The notes under the pieces are model-generated. The model saw only the letters and a list, made by a program, of their open reading frames with translations. It had not been told where the DNA came from and searched no databases. The translations under genes were made by a program, and so were the position numbers. This document shows positions 43,612-56,287 of a DNA stretch of 64,000 nt, piece by piece. Numbering within the stretch: position 1 is the first letter of the stretch; each line of letters opens with the position of its first letter. The stretch is from Endomicrobium sp. (GTDB taxonomy: Bacteria; Elusimicrobiota; Endomicrobiia; Endomicrobiales; Endomicrobiaceae): assembly GCA_031262585.1 (NCBI GenBank), contig JAISHK010000004.1, positions 1 to 64,000 of the forward strand, written 5' to 3'.

Positions 43612-46404
43612 TTATTTTAAAATCTCTAAACATCTCGGACATAAATTATTTTCTATACCATCAATATGTCGCCAACATCTTGCGCATTTTTTATATTTTG
43701 ATCTATTAGCTTTTACAAGAAGTTGATCTTCCTTATCAAAATCAGAAAAACTGCATTTTATATCCCAACATCCAAGAATTAAACTAACAAAATTAGAATT
43801 TTCAAAAAAATCTTTATACTTACGTCCATAATTTATATCCAATGAAGCTTCAAGATTTGAACCTATAATTTTGTCATGTCTTAATTTATCATAAACAGAT
43901 AAAACGTTTTTTCTCACCTCTAATATATTCCTCCAGTTTTCAAGAACTTCAGCTTGAAGAATATATTTGCTGTTAGTTATTGGAAAATCTGATAAAAACA
44001 CAGACTGGGAAAGATTAGGATTAAATTTCCTTAATTCCGTCCAAGCTTCTTCTGCAGTAAAAGAAAGTATAGGAGCAATCAATCTTATTAAAACAGAGCA
44101 TATTTCTATCATCGCAAATTGCGAACTTATCCTTCTCTTACTATTTTTCTTATCGCAATATAAAACATCTTTCAAAACATCCAAATAAAATCCACTTAAA
44201 AATATGACACAAAAATTATTAATAGCAATAGACACTTTGTGAAATTCATAGCTTTCATAAGCCGCTGCTATACTTGATATAAGACACTGCAACTCACTCA
44301 AAGAATACTGGTCTATCTCTTGCATATCTTTAAAATGTAAAACATTCTCATACTTAAAATCCATTATATTTCCAAGCAAAAATCTTATAGTATTTCTGAT
44401 CTTTCTGTAAACATCAATTAATCCTTTTATAATCTCATTTGATATTCTTATATCTTCTTTATAATCGCTTGAAGCTATCCAAAGACGTACAATATCGGCT
44501 CCATATTTACTTATAAGTTGTTCAGTAGAAATAACATTATTGACAGATTTTGACATCTTTTTTCCATGTCCATCAACAACAAAACCATGCGTTAAAACAT
44601 TTTTATAAGGAATTCTTCCATTTGTAGCAACTGATAAAATCATAGAAGTTTGAAACCATCCCCTGTGTTGATCACTACCTTCAAGATACAAATCTGCGGG
44701 GTATTTCAAACCTTTATATTTTTCGCTCGACAAGACAGCTTCATAGGAAGCACCAGAATCAAACCATACGTCTAATATATCTTCTTCTTTTCTAAAATTT
44801 GTCGAATTACACAAATGACACTTTACATAAACATTTTCTAAAAGTTCTTCCTCAGACATTTCAAACCAACAGTCAGATCCCTTTTTCTCAAATAATAACG
44901 ATATTTTATCTATAACTTTTGGCTCAAGAAGAGGTTCATCACAATTTTTACAGTAAAATGCTGGAATAGGAACCCCCCATAAACGCTGACGACTTAAACA
45001 CCAATCCGGACGATTTTCAAGCATAGGGATTATTCTATTTTCGCCATAACTTGGAATCCAATTAACATCTTTTACCAATTTAAGTAATCTATTTCTCAAA
45101 TTATTATGTTCCATTGATAAAAACCATTGTGCAGTAGCTCTAAAGATAATAGGCTTCTTACACCTCCAGCAATGAGGATACGAATGATATAATTTTAATT
45201 TTGAAAGAATTTTTTCATCTTTTTCAAGCTTTTCAATTATTACAGGACTTGCTTTAAAAATATGAATATTCTCAAATTCAGGAACTTCTTTTGTAAACAA
45301 TCCTTTACTATCAACAGGAGATAATATATCTAAACCATACCTCAAGCCAACTTGATAATCTTCATAACCATGACCTGGTGCAATATGAACTATACCCGTA
45401 CCATCCTCTATACTCACAAACTTATCAACAATACCTTGAGACTGTCTGTTTATAATTAATGGATTTTGACATTTTATATTTACAAAATCAATACCTTTAG
45501 CTTCAAATATAACACAGAAACTTACAGCTTTTATTTTATTCTTAACACACTCTAATAAATCTTTAGCAACTATAAGTTTCGCTTCTTTTAATGTTGCAAA
45601 TTTATATATCACAGCAACATACTCACATTCACCATTAAATGCTAACGCTACATTTGCTGGTAGTGTCCAAGGAGTCGTAGTCCATATCAAAACAGAAAAA
45701 TCTTTCAACAAAGACTCTTTGGACCTAAGTACTTCTGGAACTGATACTACCTTAAACTTTACAAAAATAGAATCTGATTCATGCTCCGCATATTCCACTT
45801 CAGCATCTGCCAGAGCCGTCTCACAAGTTGGACACCAATAAACTGGTTTTTTTTTTCTATAAACAAAGCCTTTTTTTACTAATTCTCCAAAAACTTTTAT
45901 TATGGAAGATTCATATTTAGGATCTAAAGTAAGATATGGATTATCCCAATCAGCTATGACACCAAATCTTTGAAACTCAGCTTTTTGTATATTAACAAAT
46001 TTTCTTGCAAAACCAGCTGCTTGTTTTCTAAAAATAAGTTTATCAATCTTATTTTTATCCATTTTTAATTCTTTCAAGGCTAGTTGTTCAATAGGTAAAC
46101 CATGACAATCCCATCCCAAAGTAAAAGGTGCATAATTTCCAGACATCGAACGATATTTTATAATAAAATCTTTCAGAACTTTATTAAGACCAGTACCTAT
46201 ATGTATATGGGCATTGGCATAAGGTGGACCATCATGCAAAATAAATTTTTCTTTTGTTTTATTTTTTTCGCAAAGCTGTAAATAAAGTTGACTTTCATTC
46301 CATTTTTTAACAAAAGAAAGCTCCCTTTGGGATAAATTAGCTTTCATCTGAAAATCAGTTTTGGGCAAATTTATTGTTTTTGAATAATCTTTCTGTTCAC
46401 ACAT
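43612..46404 (-). CDS. ileS: isoleucyl-tRNA synthetase
   Basis: DGPPYANAHIHIGTGLNK, DVWFDSGASYEAVL, GHGKKMSKSVNN, C-terminal zinc cysteines. Confidence 0.98.
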   Translation of the reverse strand: MCEQKDYSKTINLPKTDFQMKANLSQRELSFVKKWNESQLYLQLCEKNKTKEKFILHDGPPYANAHIHIGTGLNKVLKDFIIKYRSMSGNYAPFTLGWDCHGLPIEQLALKELKMDKNKIDKLIFRKQAAGFARKFVNIQKAEFQRFGVIADWDNPYLTLDPKYESSIIKVFGELVKKGFVYRKKKPVYWCPTCETALADAEVEYAEHESDSIFVKFKVVSVPEVLRSKESLLKDFSVLIWTTTPWTLPANVALAFNGECEYVAVIYKFATLKEAKLIVAKDLLECVKNKIKAVSFCVIFEAKGIDFVNIKCQNPLIINRQSQGIVDKFVSIEDGTGIVHIAPGHGYEDYQVGLRYGLDILSPVDSKGLFTKEVPEFENIHIFKASPVIIEKLEKDEKILSKLKLYHSYPHCWRCKKPIIFRATAQWFLSMEHNNLRNRLLKLVKDVNWIPSYGENRIIPMLENRPDWCLSRQRLWGVPIPAFYCKNCDEPLLEPKVIDKISLLFEKKGSDCWFEMSEEELLENVYVKCHLCNSTNFRKEEDILDVWFDSGASYEAVLSSEKYKGLKYPADLYLEGSDQHRGWFQTSMILSVATNGRIPYKNVLTHGFVVDGHGKKMSKSVNNVISTEQLISKYGADIVRLWIASSDYKEDIRISNEIIKGLIDVYRKIRNTIRFLLGNIMDFKYENVLHFKDMQEIDQYSLSELQCLISSIAAAYESYEFHKVSIAINNFCVIFLSGFYLDVLKDVLYCDKKNSKRRISSQFAMIEICSVLIRLIAPILSFTAEEAWTELRKFNPNLSQSVFLSDFPITNSKYILQAEVLENWRNILEVRKNVLSVYDKLRHDKIIGSNLEASLDINYGRKYKDFFENSNFVSLILGCWDIKCSFSDFDKEDQLLVKANRSKYKKCARCWRHIDGIENNLCPRCLEILK

Positions 46405-46486
46405 TTCAACTTACCTTTAAAACATTATAATAATCTATAATAAAACTTAGTTTTATTTTACATACTATTAACTAAACAACTTCTTT

Positions 46487-46771
46487 TCAAGGTATAGTGT
46501 CTAAAACTTCATTAAATTCTTCTTCAGAACGTCCTGTAACCTCAATAGTTTTTTCTCTTCCTCGTTCACCTTTTCTCAAAAAAATCGATGATTTTTTTAC
46601 ATCAAAAAAATCCGATAAAAAATCACACAACTCTTCATTTGCTTTTCCATCAACACTAGGAGCAGCAATTTTTACCCTTAAAATAGAACCAATTCTACTC
46701 ACAACTTCATTTCTCTTTGAATTAGGTATAACCCTTACTTTAATAATCATTATATTTCTCCCAAAGGGCAT
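46487..46771 (-). CDS. DUF167 (YggU) family protein
   Basis: KVRVIPNSKRNEVV, RVKIAAPSVDGKANEEL motifs. Confidence 0.9.
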   Translation of the reverse strand: MPFGRNIMIIKVRVIPNSKRNEVVSRIGSILRVKIAAPSVDGKANEELCDFLSDFFDVKKSSIFLRKGERGREKTIEVTGRSEEEFNEVLDTIP

Positions 46772-47583
46772 TATTTACTAAGTTCTCTAGATCTGTTCAT
46801 TGCTTGTTTCATAGCCTCATACACAATGTTTTGAAGATCATGATCTTCAAAACATTCTAAAGCGGCTGCTGTAGTACCATTTGGCGATTTAACTTTTTCT
46901 TTTAGAGCTTTGGCAGATTTTCTTGTCATTTCAAGCAACTTTCCAGAACCGTAAACTGTTTGAACAACAAATATCTCAGCTACTTTTTTATTTAATCCAA
47001 GTTTCTCAGCTGCTTCCTGCATAAGCTCACAAAAATAAAATATATACGCCGGTCCTGAACCTGATAATGATGTAATAATATCAAAATTTCTTTCATCAAG
47101 TACCTCGACTTTTCCTACGGAAGAAAACAAAGACTTTGCCTTTTGAAATTGATCATTTGAGACAAATCTTCCCTTGCATAAAGCAGTAACACCAGAACGT
47201 ACAAGAGCTGGAATATTTGGCATAGCTCTAATAACTGCAACATCTTTTTTAACATCATCCTCAATAAATTTGGTAGTTATTCCAGCTGCAATTGAAATGA
47301 TAACAGTTTTTCTTTTTATAAAATTCCTTATCTCATCAAAAACTTTAAATACATTTTGAGGTTCAACAGAAAGAAAAATTATATCAGCCTCTATTATCGC
47401 TTTTCTTTTATCTTTAGCAATTGATACACCAAATCTTTGTTGAATATTTAGAACTTTTTCCTTAACTATATCATTACAGACAATATTTTCAGCTTCAACA
47501 AAATTGGCTTCTATGAGACCTCTAATTATAGCTTGCGCCATATTCCCAGAACCAATAAAAAAAAACTTTTTACTTATTTTCAC
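46771..47583 (-). CDS. proC: pyrroline-5-carboxylate reductase (GTG start proposed)
   Basis: FFIGSGNMAQAIIRGL, RAMPNIPALVRSGVTAL, SLSGSGPAYIFYFCELM. Confidence 0.95.
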   Translation of the reverse strand: MKISKKFFFIGSGNMAQAIIRGLIEANFVEAENIVCNDIVKEKVLNIQQRFGVSIAKDKRKAIIEADIIFLSVEPQNVFKVFDEIRNFIKRKTVIISIAAGITTKFIEDDVKKDVAVIRAMPNIPALVRSGVTALCKGRFVSNDQFQKAKSLFSSVGKVEVLDERNFDIITSLSGSGPAYIFYFCELMQEAAEKLGLNKKVAEIFVVQTVYGSGKLLEMTRKSAKALKEKVKSPNGTTAAALECFEDHDLQNIVYEAMKQAMNRSRELSK

Positions 47584-48262
47584 GATCTCTGTCTCCAAAT
47601 ATTGCCGAACCAATCCTAATCATATTGGAACCTTCTTCTATGGCAATTTTATAATCCTCGGACATCCCCATAGATAAAATATCAAAACCAACCGCATCAA
47701 ACGATTCCTTTATATCTTTGAATAAATTATATACCAACTTAAAATAAAATCTTGAATCCTCGAAATTACAATGAGGTGTTATAACCATTAATCCTTTAAT
47801 TAAAATATTTGGAATCATTTGACATTGTTTATAAAATTTTTTTACATTGCTTAAACCAACACCTGTTTTAGTAATTTCTTGCGATACTTTTACTTCTATA
47901 AGACAGTTTTGAGTTTTTCCAATAATCTTAGCGTGCCGATTCAAATCATAAGCCAATTTTATACTATCTAAAGATTGTATTAAATCAAAATTTTCTACCG
48001 CTTTCTTCGCTTTATTCGATTGCAAATGCCCAATAAAATGTTTATTAATACCGCTTAAAGATAAACCTAACTGTTGAAATTTAGGCAAAGCCTCCTGCAT
48101 CCTACTTTCCCCTATATGTTTTATTCCACACTTCAAAGCCTCTAAAATATCCTGACAAGGAAAAGTTTTAGTTACCACCACTATATCAACAGCTGCACTA
48201 CCATTTTTTATTAAATTTATATTATTTTTTATAAATTCAATATTTTCATAAATATTTCTCAT
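47570..48262 (-). CDS. YggS family pyridoxal-phosphate homeostasis protein
   Basis: VVTKTFPCQDI, HFIGHLQSNKAKKAV, LSMGMSEDYKIAIEEGSNMIRIGSAIFG. Confidence 0.95.
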   Translation of the reverse strand: MRNIYENIEFIKNNINLIKNGSAAVDIVVVTKTFPCQDILEALKCGIKHIGESRMQEALPKFQQLGLSLSGINKHFIGHLQSNKAKKAVENFDLIQSLDSIKLAYDLNRHAKIIGKTQNCLIEVKVSQEITKTGVGLSNVKKFYKQCQMIPNILIKGLMVITPHCNFEDSRFYFKLVYNLFKDIKESFDAVGFDILSMGMSEDYKIAIEEGSNMIRIGSAIFGDRDRENK

Positions 48263-48409
48263 TTTTTAATATCAGTTTGATTATAACATATTTTTAATAT
48301 TTATAGATACACACAACAGTTTAAAGCAACTTGATTATCTGACACTTTAACATGTTTATGCTCACATTAAAAGTACGTAATTAAATAATCAAGTAAAAAA
48401 CTAATTTTT

Positions 48410-48913
48410 TCACAATTCTTTTCCAGATATATATCCAAATAATCCACCTGATTGAATAATTTTTTGCATAAATTCAGGAAACGGATGAGAAGAGTAGGTT
48501 TCCTTTTTCGTAATGTTTGTAACGATACCTTTACTTAAATTAACTTCTATGATATCACCATTTTCAACTGCTTTTACAGCATCAGGGGCCTCTAAAATGG
48601 GAAGTCCTATATTGATTGAATTTCTAAAAAATATTCTTGCAAAAGAATTTGCAATTACAGCTGATACCCCAGCAGCTTTAATTGATATTGGAGCATGCTC
48701 TCTTGAAGAACCACAACCAAAGTTGTTTTCTGCAACGATTATATCACCTTTGACGACATTTTTTACAAAATCTTTATCTATATCCTCCATACAATGCTTT
48801 GCAAGTATTTCATGATCTGTTGTATTCAAATATCTTGCAGGTATTATTTCATCTGTATTCACATTTGAACCATACTTATGTACCTTTCCTTTTAACACTA
48901 TATCTGCTGCCAT
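48410..48913 (-). CDS. leuD: 3-isopropylmalate dehydratase small subunit
   Basis: [36 protein letters not shown]. Confidence 0.96.
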   Translation of the reverse strand: MAADIVLKGKVHKYGSNVNTDEIIPARYLNTTDHEILAKHCMEDIDKDFVKNVVKGDIIVAENNFGCGSSREHAPISIKAAGVSAVIANSFARIFFRNSINIGLPILEAPDAVKAVENGDIIEVNLSKGIVTNITKKETYSSHPFPEFMQKIIQSGGLFGYISGKEL

Positions 48914-48936
48914 ATTGCCTCTCCTTTTTAATTAAT

Positions 48937-50199
48937 TTAAATTTCATCAGGCGTTGCTATATAACCCTTTATTGCAGAAGCCGCTGCTACTGCAGGATTG
49001 GCCAAAAATACTTGCGATTCTACATGTCCCATTCTTCCTACAAAATTTCTATTTGTAGTTGACACGCACTTTTCTCCAGAAGCAAGAATTCCCAAATGTC
49101 CTCCAAGACAAGGCCCACAAGTTGGAGCCGAAATAACAGCTCCTGCCTCTATAAATATAGTAAGAAGGCCTTCTTTCAATGCCTGCAAATAAACTGCTGG
49201 CGTTGCAGGTATAATAAAAGTTCTAACATTAGAATTTACTTTTTTGCCTTTCTTTATAACCGAGGCAGCTATCCTTAAATCTTCAATTCTACCATTTGTA
49301 CAAGACCCTATCACAACCTGATCTATATAAGTTTTTTTAATATCGCTTGCGTCTTTTGCATTAGAAGGTAAAAAAGGCAGCGCCACTTGCGGTTTAATTT
49401 TACTACAATTTATTTCATAAACTTTTAAATATTTTGCATCTTTATCACTTGTATATAATTTATAATTTCTTTGTGCTCTATCTTTTAAATATTCCTCAGT
49501 AGCTTCATCAGGCGTAAACACACCATTTTTTCCACCGGCTTCAATAGACATATTTGCCATCGTAAATTTATCCGCCATTGTTAATTTTTTACACGTAGCA
49601 CCTGTAAATTCCATTGAATTATATAAAGCCCCGTCAACACCTATAAGACCTATTATATAAAGAATAATATCTTTTCCACTCACCCATTTATTAAGTTTAC
49701 CAGTTAAAATAAATTTCAAGGATGCCGGAACTTTAAACCAAACTTTTCCAGTTGCCATTACAGCCGCAATATCTGTGGAACCTACTCCTGTTGAAAATGC
49801 ACCTAATGCTCCATATGTACATGTATGCGAATCTGCACCTATAACAACATCGCCTGGAAGAACAAGTCCTTTTTCGGGTAAAATAGCATGCTCTACTCCA
49901 ACGTTTCCGCCTTCAAAATAATATTTTATTTTTTGTTCTTTTGCAAATTCTCTCACAAATTTAACATGTTCTGCACTTAAAATATCTTTATTAGGAGTAA
50001 AATGATCCATAACTAAAGCTATTTTATTTTTATCAAAAACTTTTTTTATTCCTAATTTCTTAAACTCCTTTATCGCCAAAGGAGCTGTAACATCATTTGC
50101 GAGGGCCATATTGACTTTTGATTCTATAAATTCATTGGGTTCAACAATTTTTTTACCACAGTGAGCAGCTAATATTTTTTCTGTAATAGTACTTCCCAT
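48937..50199 (-). CDS. leuC: 3-isopropylmalate dehydratase large subunit
   Basis: [62 protein letters not shown]. Confidence 0.97.
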   Translation of the reverse strand: MGSTITEKILAAHCGKKIVEPNEFIESKVNMALANDVTAPLAIKEFKKLGIKKVFDKNKIALVMDHFTPNKDILSAEHVKFVREFAKEQKIKYYFEGGNVGVEHAILPEKGLVLPGDVVIGADSHTCTYGALGAFSTGVGSTDIAAVMATGKVWFKVPASLKFILTGKLNKWVSGKDIILYIIGLIGVDGALYNSMEFTGATCKKLTMADKFTMANMSIEAGGKNGVFTPDEATEEYLKDRAQRNYKLYTSDKDAKYLKVYEINCSKIKPQVALPFLPSNAKDASDIKKTYIDQVVIGSCTNGRIEDLRIAASVIKKGKKVNSNVRTFIIPATPAVYLQALKEGLLTIFIEAGAVISAPTCGPCLGGHLGILASGEKCVSTTNRNFVGRMGHVESQVFLANPAVAAASAIKGYIATPDEI

Positions 50200-50221
50200 T
50201 ATAATTTCTCCTTTTAATAAT

Positions 50222-51766
50222 TTAATTGTTTAATTTTGTAAATGACTTAGCTTTATTAATTGCCTGCATATAAGCCTTTGCACTTGCTTCAACAATATCT
50301 GTTGAAGCACCCTTTCCAGAGTAAATCATTCCCTTATATTTTATTTTTAAAAAAACCTCCCCCATAGCATCCTCTCCCGATGATATAGCTTTTAAAGAAA
50401 ACTCTGCAAGTTTAATATTCATATCTATTATTCTGTCTATAGCTTTATAAACCGCATCAACAGGACCACTGCCACATGCTGCTTCTTGAAAAATTAAAGA
50501 ATTTGTCGTTTTATCGCTTTCGTTTTTTAATATTTTTACTGTCGCTGTAGGGATTGTTCCCATGCCAGAAGTCGCACTTAAATAATTTAAAACGAAAGTC
50601 TCTTTGTCAGAATTTCTGTCTTCATCAATTAAAGCAATTATATCTTCATCAAAAATTGATTTTTTCTTATCTGCTAAAACTTTGAATTTTTCAAACAAAA
50701 ATTCAGATTCTTTGGCATTTAATTTATAACCTAAGTCTTTAACTCTTTTAAAAAACGCATGTCTACCAGAATGTTTGCCTAAAACAAGTAAATTTTCTGG
50801 AATTCCTACATCGGTAGGACTTATAATTTCATAAGTTTCCCTCGCTTTAAGAACCCCATCTTGATGAATGCCTGACTCATGAGCAAAAGCATTCGCCCCA
50901 ACAATAGCTTTATTAATCTGAACAGAAATCCCAGTTAATCTTGAAACAAGCTTACTTGTATTATATAATTCTTTTGTTTTAATAGAATGCTGCACATTAT
51001 AATAATTATCCCTAACTTTTAATACCATAGCTACTTCTTCAAGTGAAGCATTGCCTGCACGTTCTCCTATACCATTTATAGTGCACTCAATTTGCCTTGC
51101 ACCATTTTCAATAGCAGATAATGAATTTGCCACAGCAAGACCTAAATCATTGTGACAATGAACACTTATAGTTGCTTTATTAATGTTAGGTGTTCTTTTC
51201 TTTATCTCAGCTATCCTTTCACCAAACTCTATAGGAGTCATATATCCCACAGTATCAGGAATATTAACACTATTAGCACCGGCATCTATAACACCTTCTA
51301 CAACTTTACACAAAAAATCTATATCAGATCTCCCGGCATCTTCTGCAGAAAATTCTATATCTTTACACAAACTTTTTCCATACCTAACGGCTTTTATTGC
51401 CATATCTAATACTTGTGCTCGAGTTTTTTGTAACTTTTTTTCAATATGTAAATCAGATGTTGCAAGAAATATATGTATTCTAGGTTTCTGTGCATATCTC
51501 ACAGCCTCCCAACATGCTTTTATATCTTTTTCTGCTGCTCTACATAATCCAGCTATAGAAGGTTTCTTGACCTGTTGAGATATGATTTTTACAGCTTCAA
51601 AATCTCCCGGACTGGAAATCGGAAAACCAGCTTCTATAACATCAACTCCTAAGGCAGCAAGCTGATTTGCAACAAGTAATTTTTCCTTTAAATTCATACT
51701 TGCACCAGGTGATTGTTCTCCATCTCTCAAAGTTGTATCAAAAAATATTACTTTATCTCTTTTCAT
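50222..51766 (-). CDS. leuA: 2-isopropylmalate synthase
   Basis: [60 protein letters not shown]. Confidence 0.97.
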   Translation of the reverse strand: MKRDKVIFFDTTLRDGEQSPGASMNLKEKLLVANQLAALGVDVIEAGFPISSPGDFEAVKIISQQVKKPSIAGLCRAAEKDIKACWEAVRYAQKPRIHIFLATSDLHIEKKLQKTRAQVLDMAIKAVRYGKSLCKDIEFSAEDAGRSDIDFLCKVVEGVIDAGANSVNIPDTVGYMTPIEFGERIAEIKKRTPNINKATISVHCHNDLGLAVANSLSAIENGARQIECTINGIGERAGNASLEEVAMVLKVRDNYYNVQHSIKTKELYNTSKLVSRLTGISVQINKAIVGANAFAHESGIHQDGVLKARETYEIISPTDVGIPENLLVLGKHSGRHAFFKRVKDLGYKLNAKESEFLFEKFKVLADKKKSIFDEDIIALIDEDRNSDKETFVLNYLSATSGMGTIPTATVKILKNESDKTTNSLIFQEAACGSGPVDAVYKAIDRIIDMNIKLAEFSLKAISSGEDAMGEVFLKIKYKGMIYSGKGASTDIVEASAKAYMQAINKAKSFTKLNN

Positions 51767-51999
51767 TTTCTATTCTCCAGCAATTGTTTTTACAACAAAA
51801 CAACCGTTAACTAAATTTATAATATTTATAAAATCCTAATAAAAACATCCCTAATTGTAGACACAGACAAGATTTTCAAGAGCGAATAAATTATTAAGAT
51901 AATCATAATATACTTAACTTAGAGGATGTATTATATATTAAATTGTATTATTTTGCAAAATTATACATTGAATATTTAAGAAACATAGTTAATAGATTT

Positions 52000-53050
52000 C
52001 GTAATTAAATTTAAATCAAGAACTTAATAGAATAGAAATTTCTCACTAAAAAAGTATAGAAAAATATTATTAAATTACTAAATCAAATACAAAACAGATA
52101 CTACAAAATCAGAGTTTTACGATATATGGGGATAGCAGAGTTATAATAATATTACAAACAGCAAAGAAACCTTCAAAATTTAAATCTAAACACTAAAATG
52201 TATTTAATATTTTGAAATTGGAGAATAAAACATATTTAAGAAATATTGGCATAATCCCTTAGATAATTTGAAAGAAAAATAATTCATATAGTGATATTTA
52301 GTCCAGTATTAATGTCTGTGACCTAGAAAATAAGTACTAAACAAAAATGATACTAGTAAAGTTACTAACGACTTGTGCGGAAAGAGTCATAAGAAAACAA
52401 TTTCTCTTATACTCTAATTTTAATTGACACTCAAACAAAAAGGACCCCAAAAAACTTTATTAGAAATAAATATAAAGCAGAAAAAAGATTGAATATAAAA
52501 AAGAAGAAATAGTGAAAAAAATATAACTGAATTGGTAAAAAAAGAATAACAACTAGAAACTTAATAGATAAAATAGTAAAAACAGTCAACTTTATAACGT
52601 TAAAGAACGATAATAACGAATTATAACAAAAAGAAAAAGTAATAGAGTTACTAGGCGAAAAATTTAAACATTTTTTATCAAGGAAAAAATTATAAGTATA
52701 AAAAAGTAAAAAGTACTAGAAGTCTCTCTAGAAAATATAAAAGTAATTTTAGATAATAAAGAAGTAGAAAATAAAGATTAGATTACTTAAAAATGAAAGA
52801 AAAAGTTGAAGGATTTGAATTTGGAGTAAATATAGTTAAATATAGTATATAGTAAAAAATAATATTATACGATAACATGATAAAATTATATGTATATATT
52901 ATGTAATATGAAATTATTAAAATAAGAAGTTGAAAGTACCAGAAACAGAAAAGAAATACAGATAAACATTATCAACAGTTACAAATGTCTAGAACCATCA
53001 ACAGTATTATAATTTCAGCACTAATAGATTGCCAGGAACATTGAAGAAGA
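52000..53050 (+). pseudogene. decayed coding region, unassigned
   Basis: A-rich on plus strand with fragments ILIDTQTKRTPKNFIRNKYKAEKRL and KVIELLGEKFKHFLSRKK; no intact ORF. Confidence 0.25.
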
Positions 53051-55130
53051 AGAATTATATTAAAATATATCTAATAATTGAGTTAATATTTTTTCTTTCA
53101 TTATTTCTCTCTTATAACATTAGATAAAGAAAAATGTTTATATTCATACTTTCTAACAACATATTATGTTATTTTATTGCTTACAAGAACAATGTAAACT
53201 TCGTTAATTCCACAATCATTTTTCAACCACTCCAAACTTAATATAATTTCATTCCTGACATTTTAACACTTACACAAGCACTTAATTCTCACCTCTAAAT
53301 AACAAAATTAAAAAATCATAATTAAATATCGTTTAAAATACTTATTATACGTGAGCAGAAAATAAGTTGTTATACACATAAAACCATCATTTCTTTCTTT
53401 AGGATTTATATAATAACACACTATTCCTATTGCTGCTAACACATTATCGATTATTGTTCATATTGTTTTATATATAAAATTCTTTTTTAAATTCCACCAT
53501 TAACTACTCTATGCTCTGAATTTCGCAACTATCTTTCAGTAAGTCTTTTATATTTTATGTCGTTATTTTTTGTCCCCTTCTATCTTTTTTTTCTTTTCCG
53601 TTACACTTAATAACAATTGCTAAATTAAAAACCTTCTTAATATATGGTTTTAGTAATCCTCAAGTCTTTGCTTCAATGCTTATACCGTTGGACTTAACAA
53701 ATTAATATCAGTATGATTGATATTAATATACTAATTATTATTTTATTCTTTTTTTATACTATAGTTTTACTCATTAAACTTTCTTTTTAAAATTACTTGA
53801 CTTCAAAAAAACAAATTTTAGTCTATTCGCTAATAAGAATGGACTCACTAGTTTATGTTTTGCTAAATTAATTGTTCAAAAATTATAAAAACAATAATAA
53901 ATTTCAAGCGAAAGTAATATTAGAAGAACAAATTAAACGTATAGTCTAGTCGCACCATTTTGATTTCTTTTATTAAAACTATAACCACAATAAATGTGAA
54001 CTGTCATATTATTAATCAAATTGTTCAAGAATCCATAGAAAATACGTAATTTTATAATTCACTATTTACAACAAACATTGTATATTAAATTTTTAATCAA
54101 ATCTTACATCCATTAATTTAATATTGTTATTTGTTTTATATTTTGAATCTTATTCTAGATTTTTTAACTTAAGATAAAATTATTCCATATCCATTTGTCA
54201 ACATAAACATACATTAGCAAATCACTTGACTGTAAATATATATTTTCTTTGTTAATTAAATTAAATTCGCTTTTTATATCTCTTTTCTTACCATTTTAAA
54301 AATTATCTGAAAACCTATTTTTAAAGTTAGTATCACCATTATTCATTATTTTTAAATATTATTATTCCAATGTATCTTTCTTTTCTTCTATTACATACAC
54401 TCAACTTTTTGCCCACAATTCCAAATAAATAGCACCATATTTCTATTTCTTTTACTACTTCTTTTCCATCTTTTTTATTTTCAAAACTTGAAATAACATG
54501 TACTAAAACTATTATTAAACACTTAATCTTTTCAATTCTTTAATTTTATAATTTATAACACTCTTCTAGTTTATAAAAGTGAAATTTTTATATAAATTAA
54601 CAGTTAGGACAATTATAATATAATAATTTAATAATTCAAACATTATATAAATAATTTTAATTTTTTGATATTTCTGTTTTGTAAAAAGTGACTATCTCTA
54701 AACATGATATTAAAATTGATAAGTCAACATATTAAAAATATTATTAGTAAATTAAATTTAAAAAATAATTTATGCTCTCACAATATATTAACATATATCT
54801 TAAAAACACACTACAATCTAATATATAACACAGTCATATCATCTAAACAGAATAATATTCCATTATAAACCATAAATAAAAAGATAAATTTTCTACATAA
54901 CTCCAAGTATTAAGTAAATTTAACAAGAAAAAAGGATAAAATTTTACTCTACCGTTTGTTGACACTTACACAAAAATTATTAACCTCTCTAATTCGATTA
55001 AGCTCAACTATTCATTATTTTTACAAACAAAGACTTATTATTTACCCATTATCTTCAAACTTTATTATTCACTACAAAAAATGTTAAAGAAAAATCAGTA
55101 AACAACTTATTAAATATTATTAAATAAAAA
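53051..55130 (-). pseudogene. decayed coding region(s), unassigned
   Basis: Composition flips to T-rich on plus strand; minus-strand fragment NGKKRDIKSEFNLINKENIYLQSSDLLMYVYVDKWIWNNF. Confidence 0.25.
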
Positions 55131-55133
55131 TAA

Positions 55134-56207
55134 TTATAAAATTAACATGGAATCACCATAAGAAAAAAATCTATATTTTTTCTTAATTGCCTCTTTATAC
55201 GCTTTAAGAATAATTTCCCTTGAAGAAAAAGCACTTGCCATTATAAGAGGTGTTGATTTAGGAAGATGAAAATTTGTAATCAAAGTGTTTATTATTTTAA
55301 ATTTATAGCCTGGATATATAAAAATTGATGTATTACCACAACACTCTTTTAAATACGTCTTATCATTATTCACAATTCCTACCTTTTCGGCTATATATTC
55401 ACTTGCTCTCACCGAAGTAGTACCAACAGCAATTACTTTTTTATTGTTTTTTACAGCTAAATTAATAATATCTGCATTTTCTTTATCTAAAACAAATTTT
55501 TCAGGAATCATACCATGTTTGCTAAGTTCAGTCGTCACAATAGGTTTAAATGTTCCCCATCCAACATGCAAAGTTAAAGTTGCAATGTTAATTCCTTTTA
55601 TTTTAAGAGATTTTAATATATCTTTTGTAAAATGAAGTCCCGCTGTAGGTGCTGCTATAGCTCCAGAATTTTTAGCATATACAGTCTGATACCTTTCTCT
55701 ATCAAATGCTGATAATTCTTCTGCAAGAAAACCTTTTCTATTTATATAATGTGGCAATGGCATAATTCCATATTCTTGTAAGAAATCTAAAATTCCATGT
55801 TTATTAAATTTAACTATAGTTTCACCAAATTCCGATTTTGAAACTACTTTACATTTATAATTGCCTTTAAAATATATTTCTCTGCCTAAAGATAAGGAAG
55901 GTTTCAGCAAAACCTTACATTCTTTATTATTTTGACATAAATTAAGAAATAATAATTCTACAATTCCACCGCTATCTTTTCTACCAAACAGTCTTGAAGG
56001 GACTACCTTCGTATTATTTATTATAAGGCAGTCACCAGCATTAAAATATTCAATTATATCGGGAAATTTTCTGTGATAAAACTGATTTGCTCTTCTATCT
56101 ATCACAAACAATCTTGAATCTTGTCTATTTTCAGCTGGTTTCTGTGCAATCAGTTTTTCAGACACTAAATAATCATAACTAGACAAAACATCATCTTGAT
56201 CGCTCAT
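55134..56207 (-). CDS. queA: S-adenosylmethionine:tRNA ribosyltransferase-isomerase
   Basis: SSYDYLVSEKLIAQKPAENRQDSRL, NNTKVVPSRLFG, APTAGLHFT, TLHVGWGTFKP, ITNFHLPKSTPLIMASAF. Confidence 0.97.
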   Translation of the reverse strand: MSDQDDVLSSYDYLVSEKLIAQKPAENRQDSRLFVIDRRANQFYHRKFPDIIEYFNAGDCLIINNTKVVPSRLFGRKDSGGIVELLFLNLCQNNKECKVLLKPSLSLGREIYFKGNYKCKVVSKSEFGETIVKFNKHGILDFLQEYGIMPLPHYINRKGFLAEELSAFDRERYQTVYAKNSGAIAAPTAGLHFTKDILKSLKIKGINIATLTLHVGWGTFKPIVTTELSKHGMIPEKFVLDKENADIINLAVKNNKKVIAVGTTSVRASEYIAEKVGIVNNDKTYLKECCGNTSIFIYPGYKFKIINTLITNFHLPKSTPLIMASAFSSREIILKAYKEAIKKKYRFFSYGDSMLIL

Positions 56208-56287
56208 TTACACATATTCTCCCACACAGCTACAACTAATAACGTTCCAGTAATTGACACCTATCATAAAATAAACATACAACAATT

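Noticed and set aside
52000-53050. MutS2-like motif (EVSLENIKVI) in the plus-strand fragments
   Set aside because: Match is a short stretch only; insufficient to assign the remnant to mutS2
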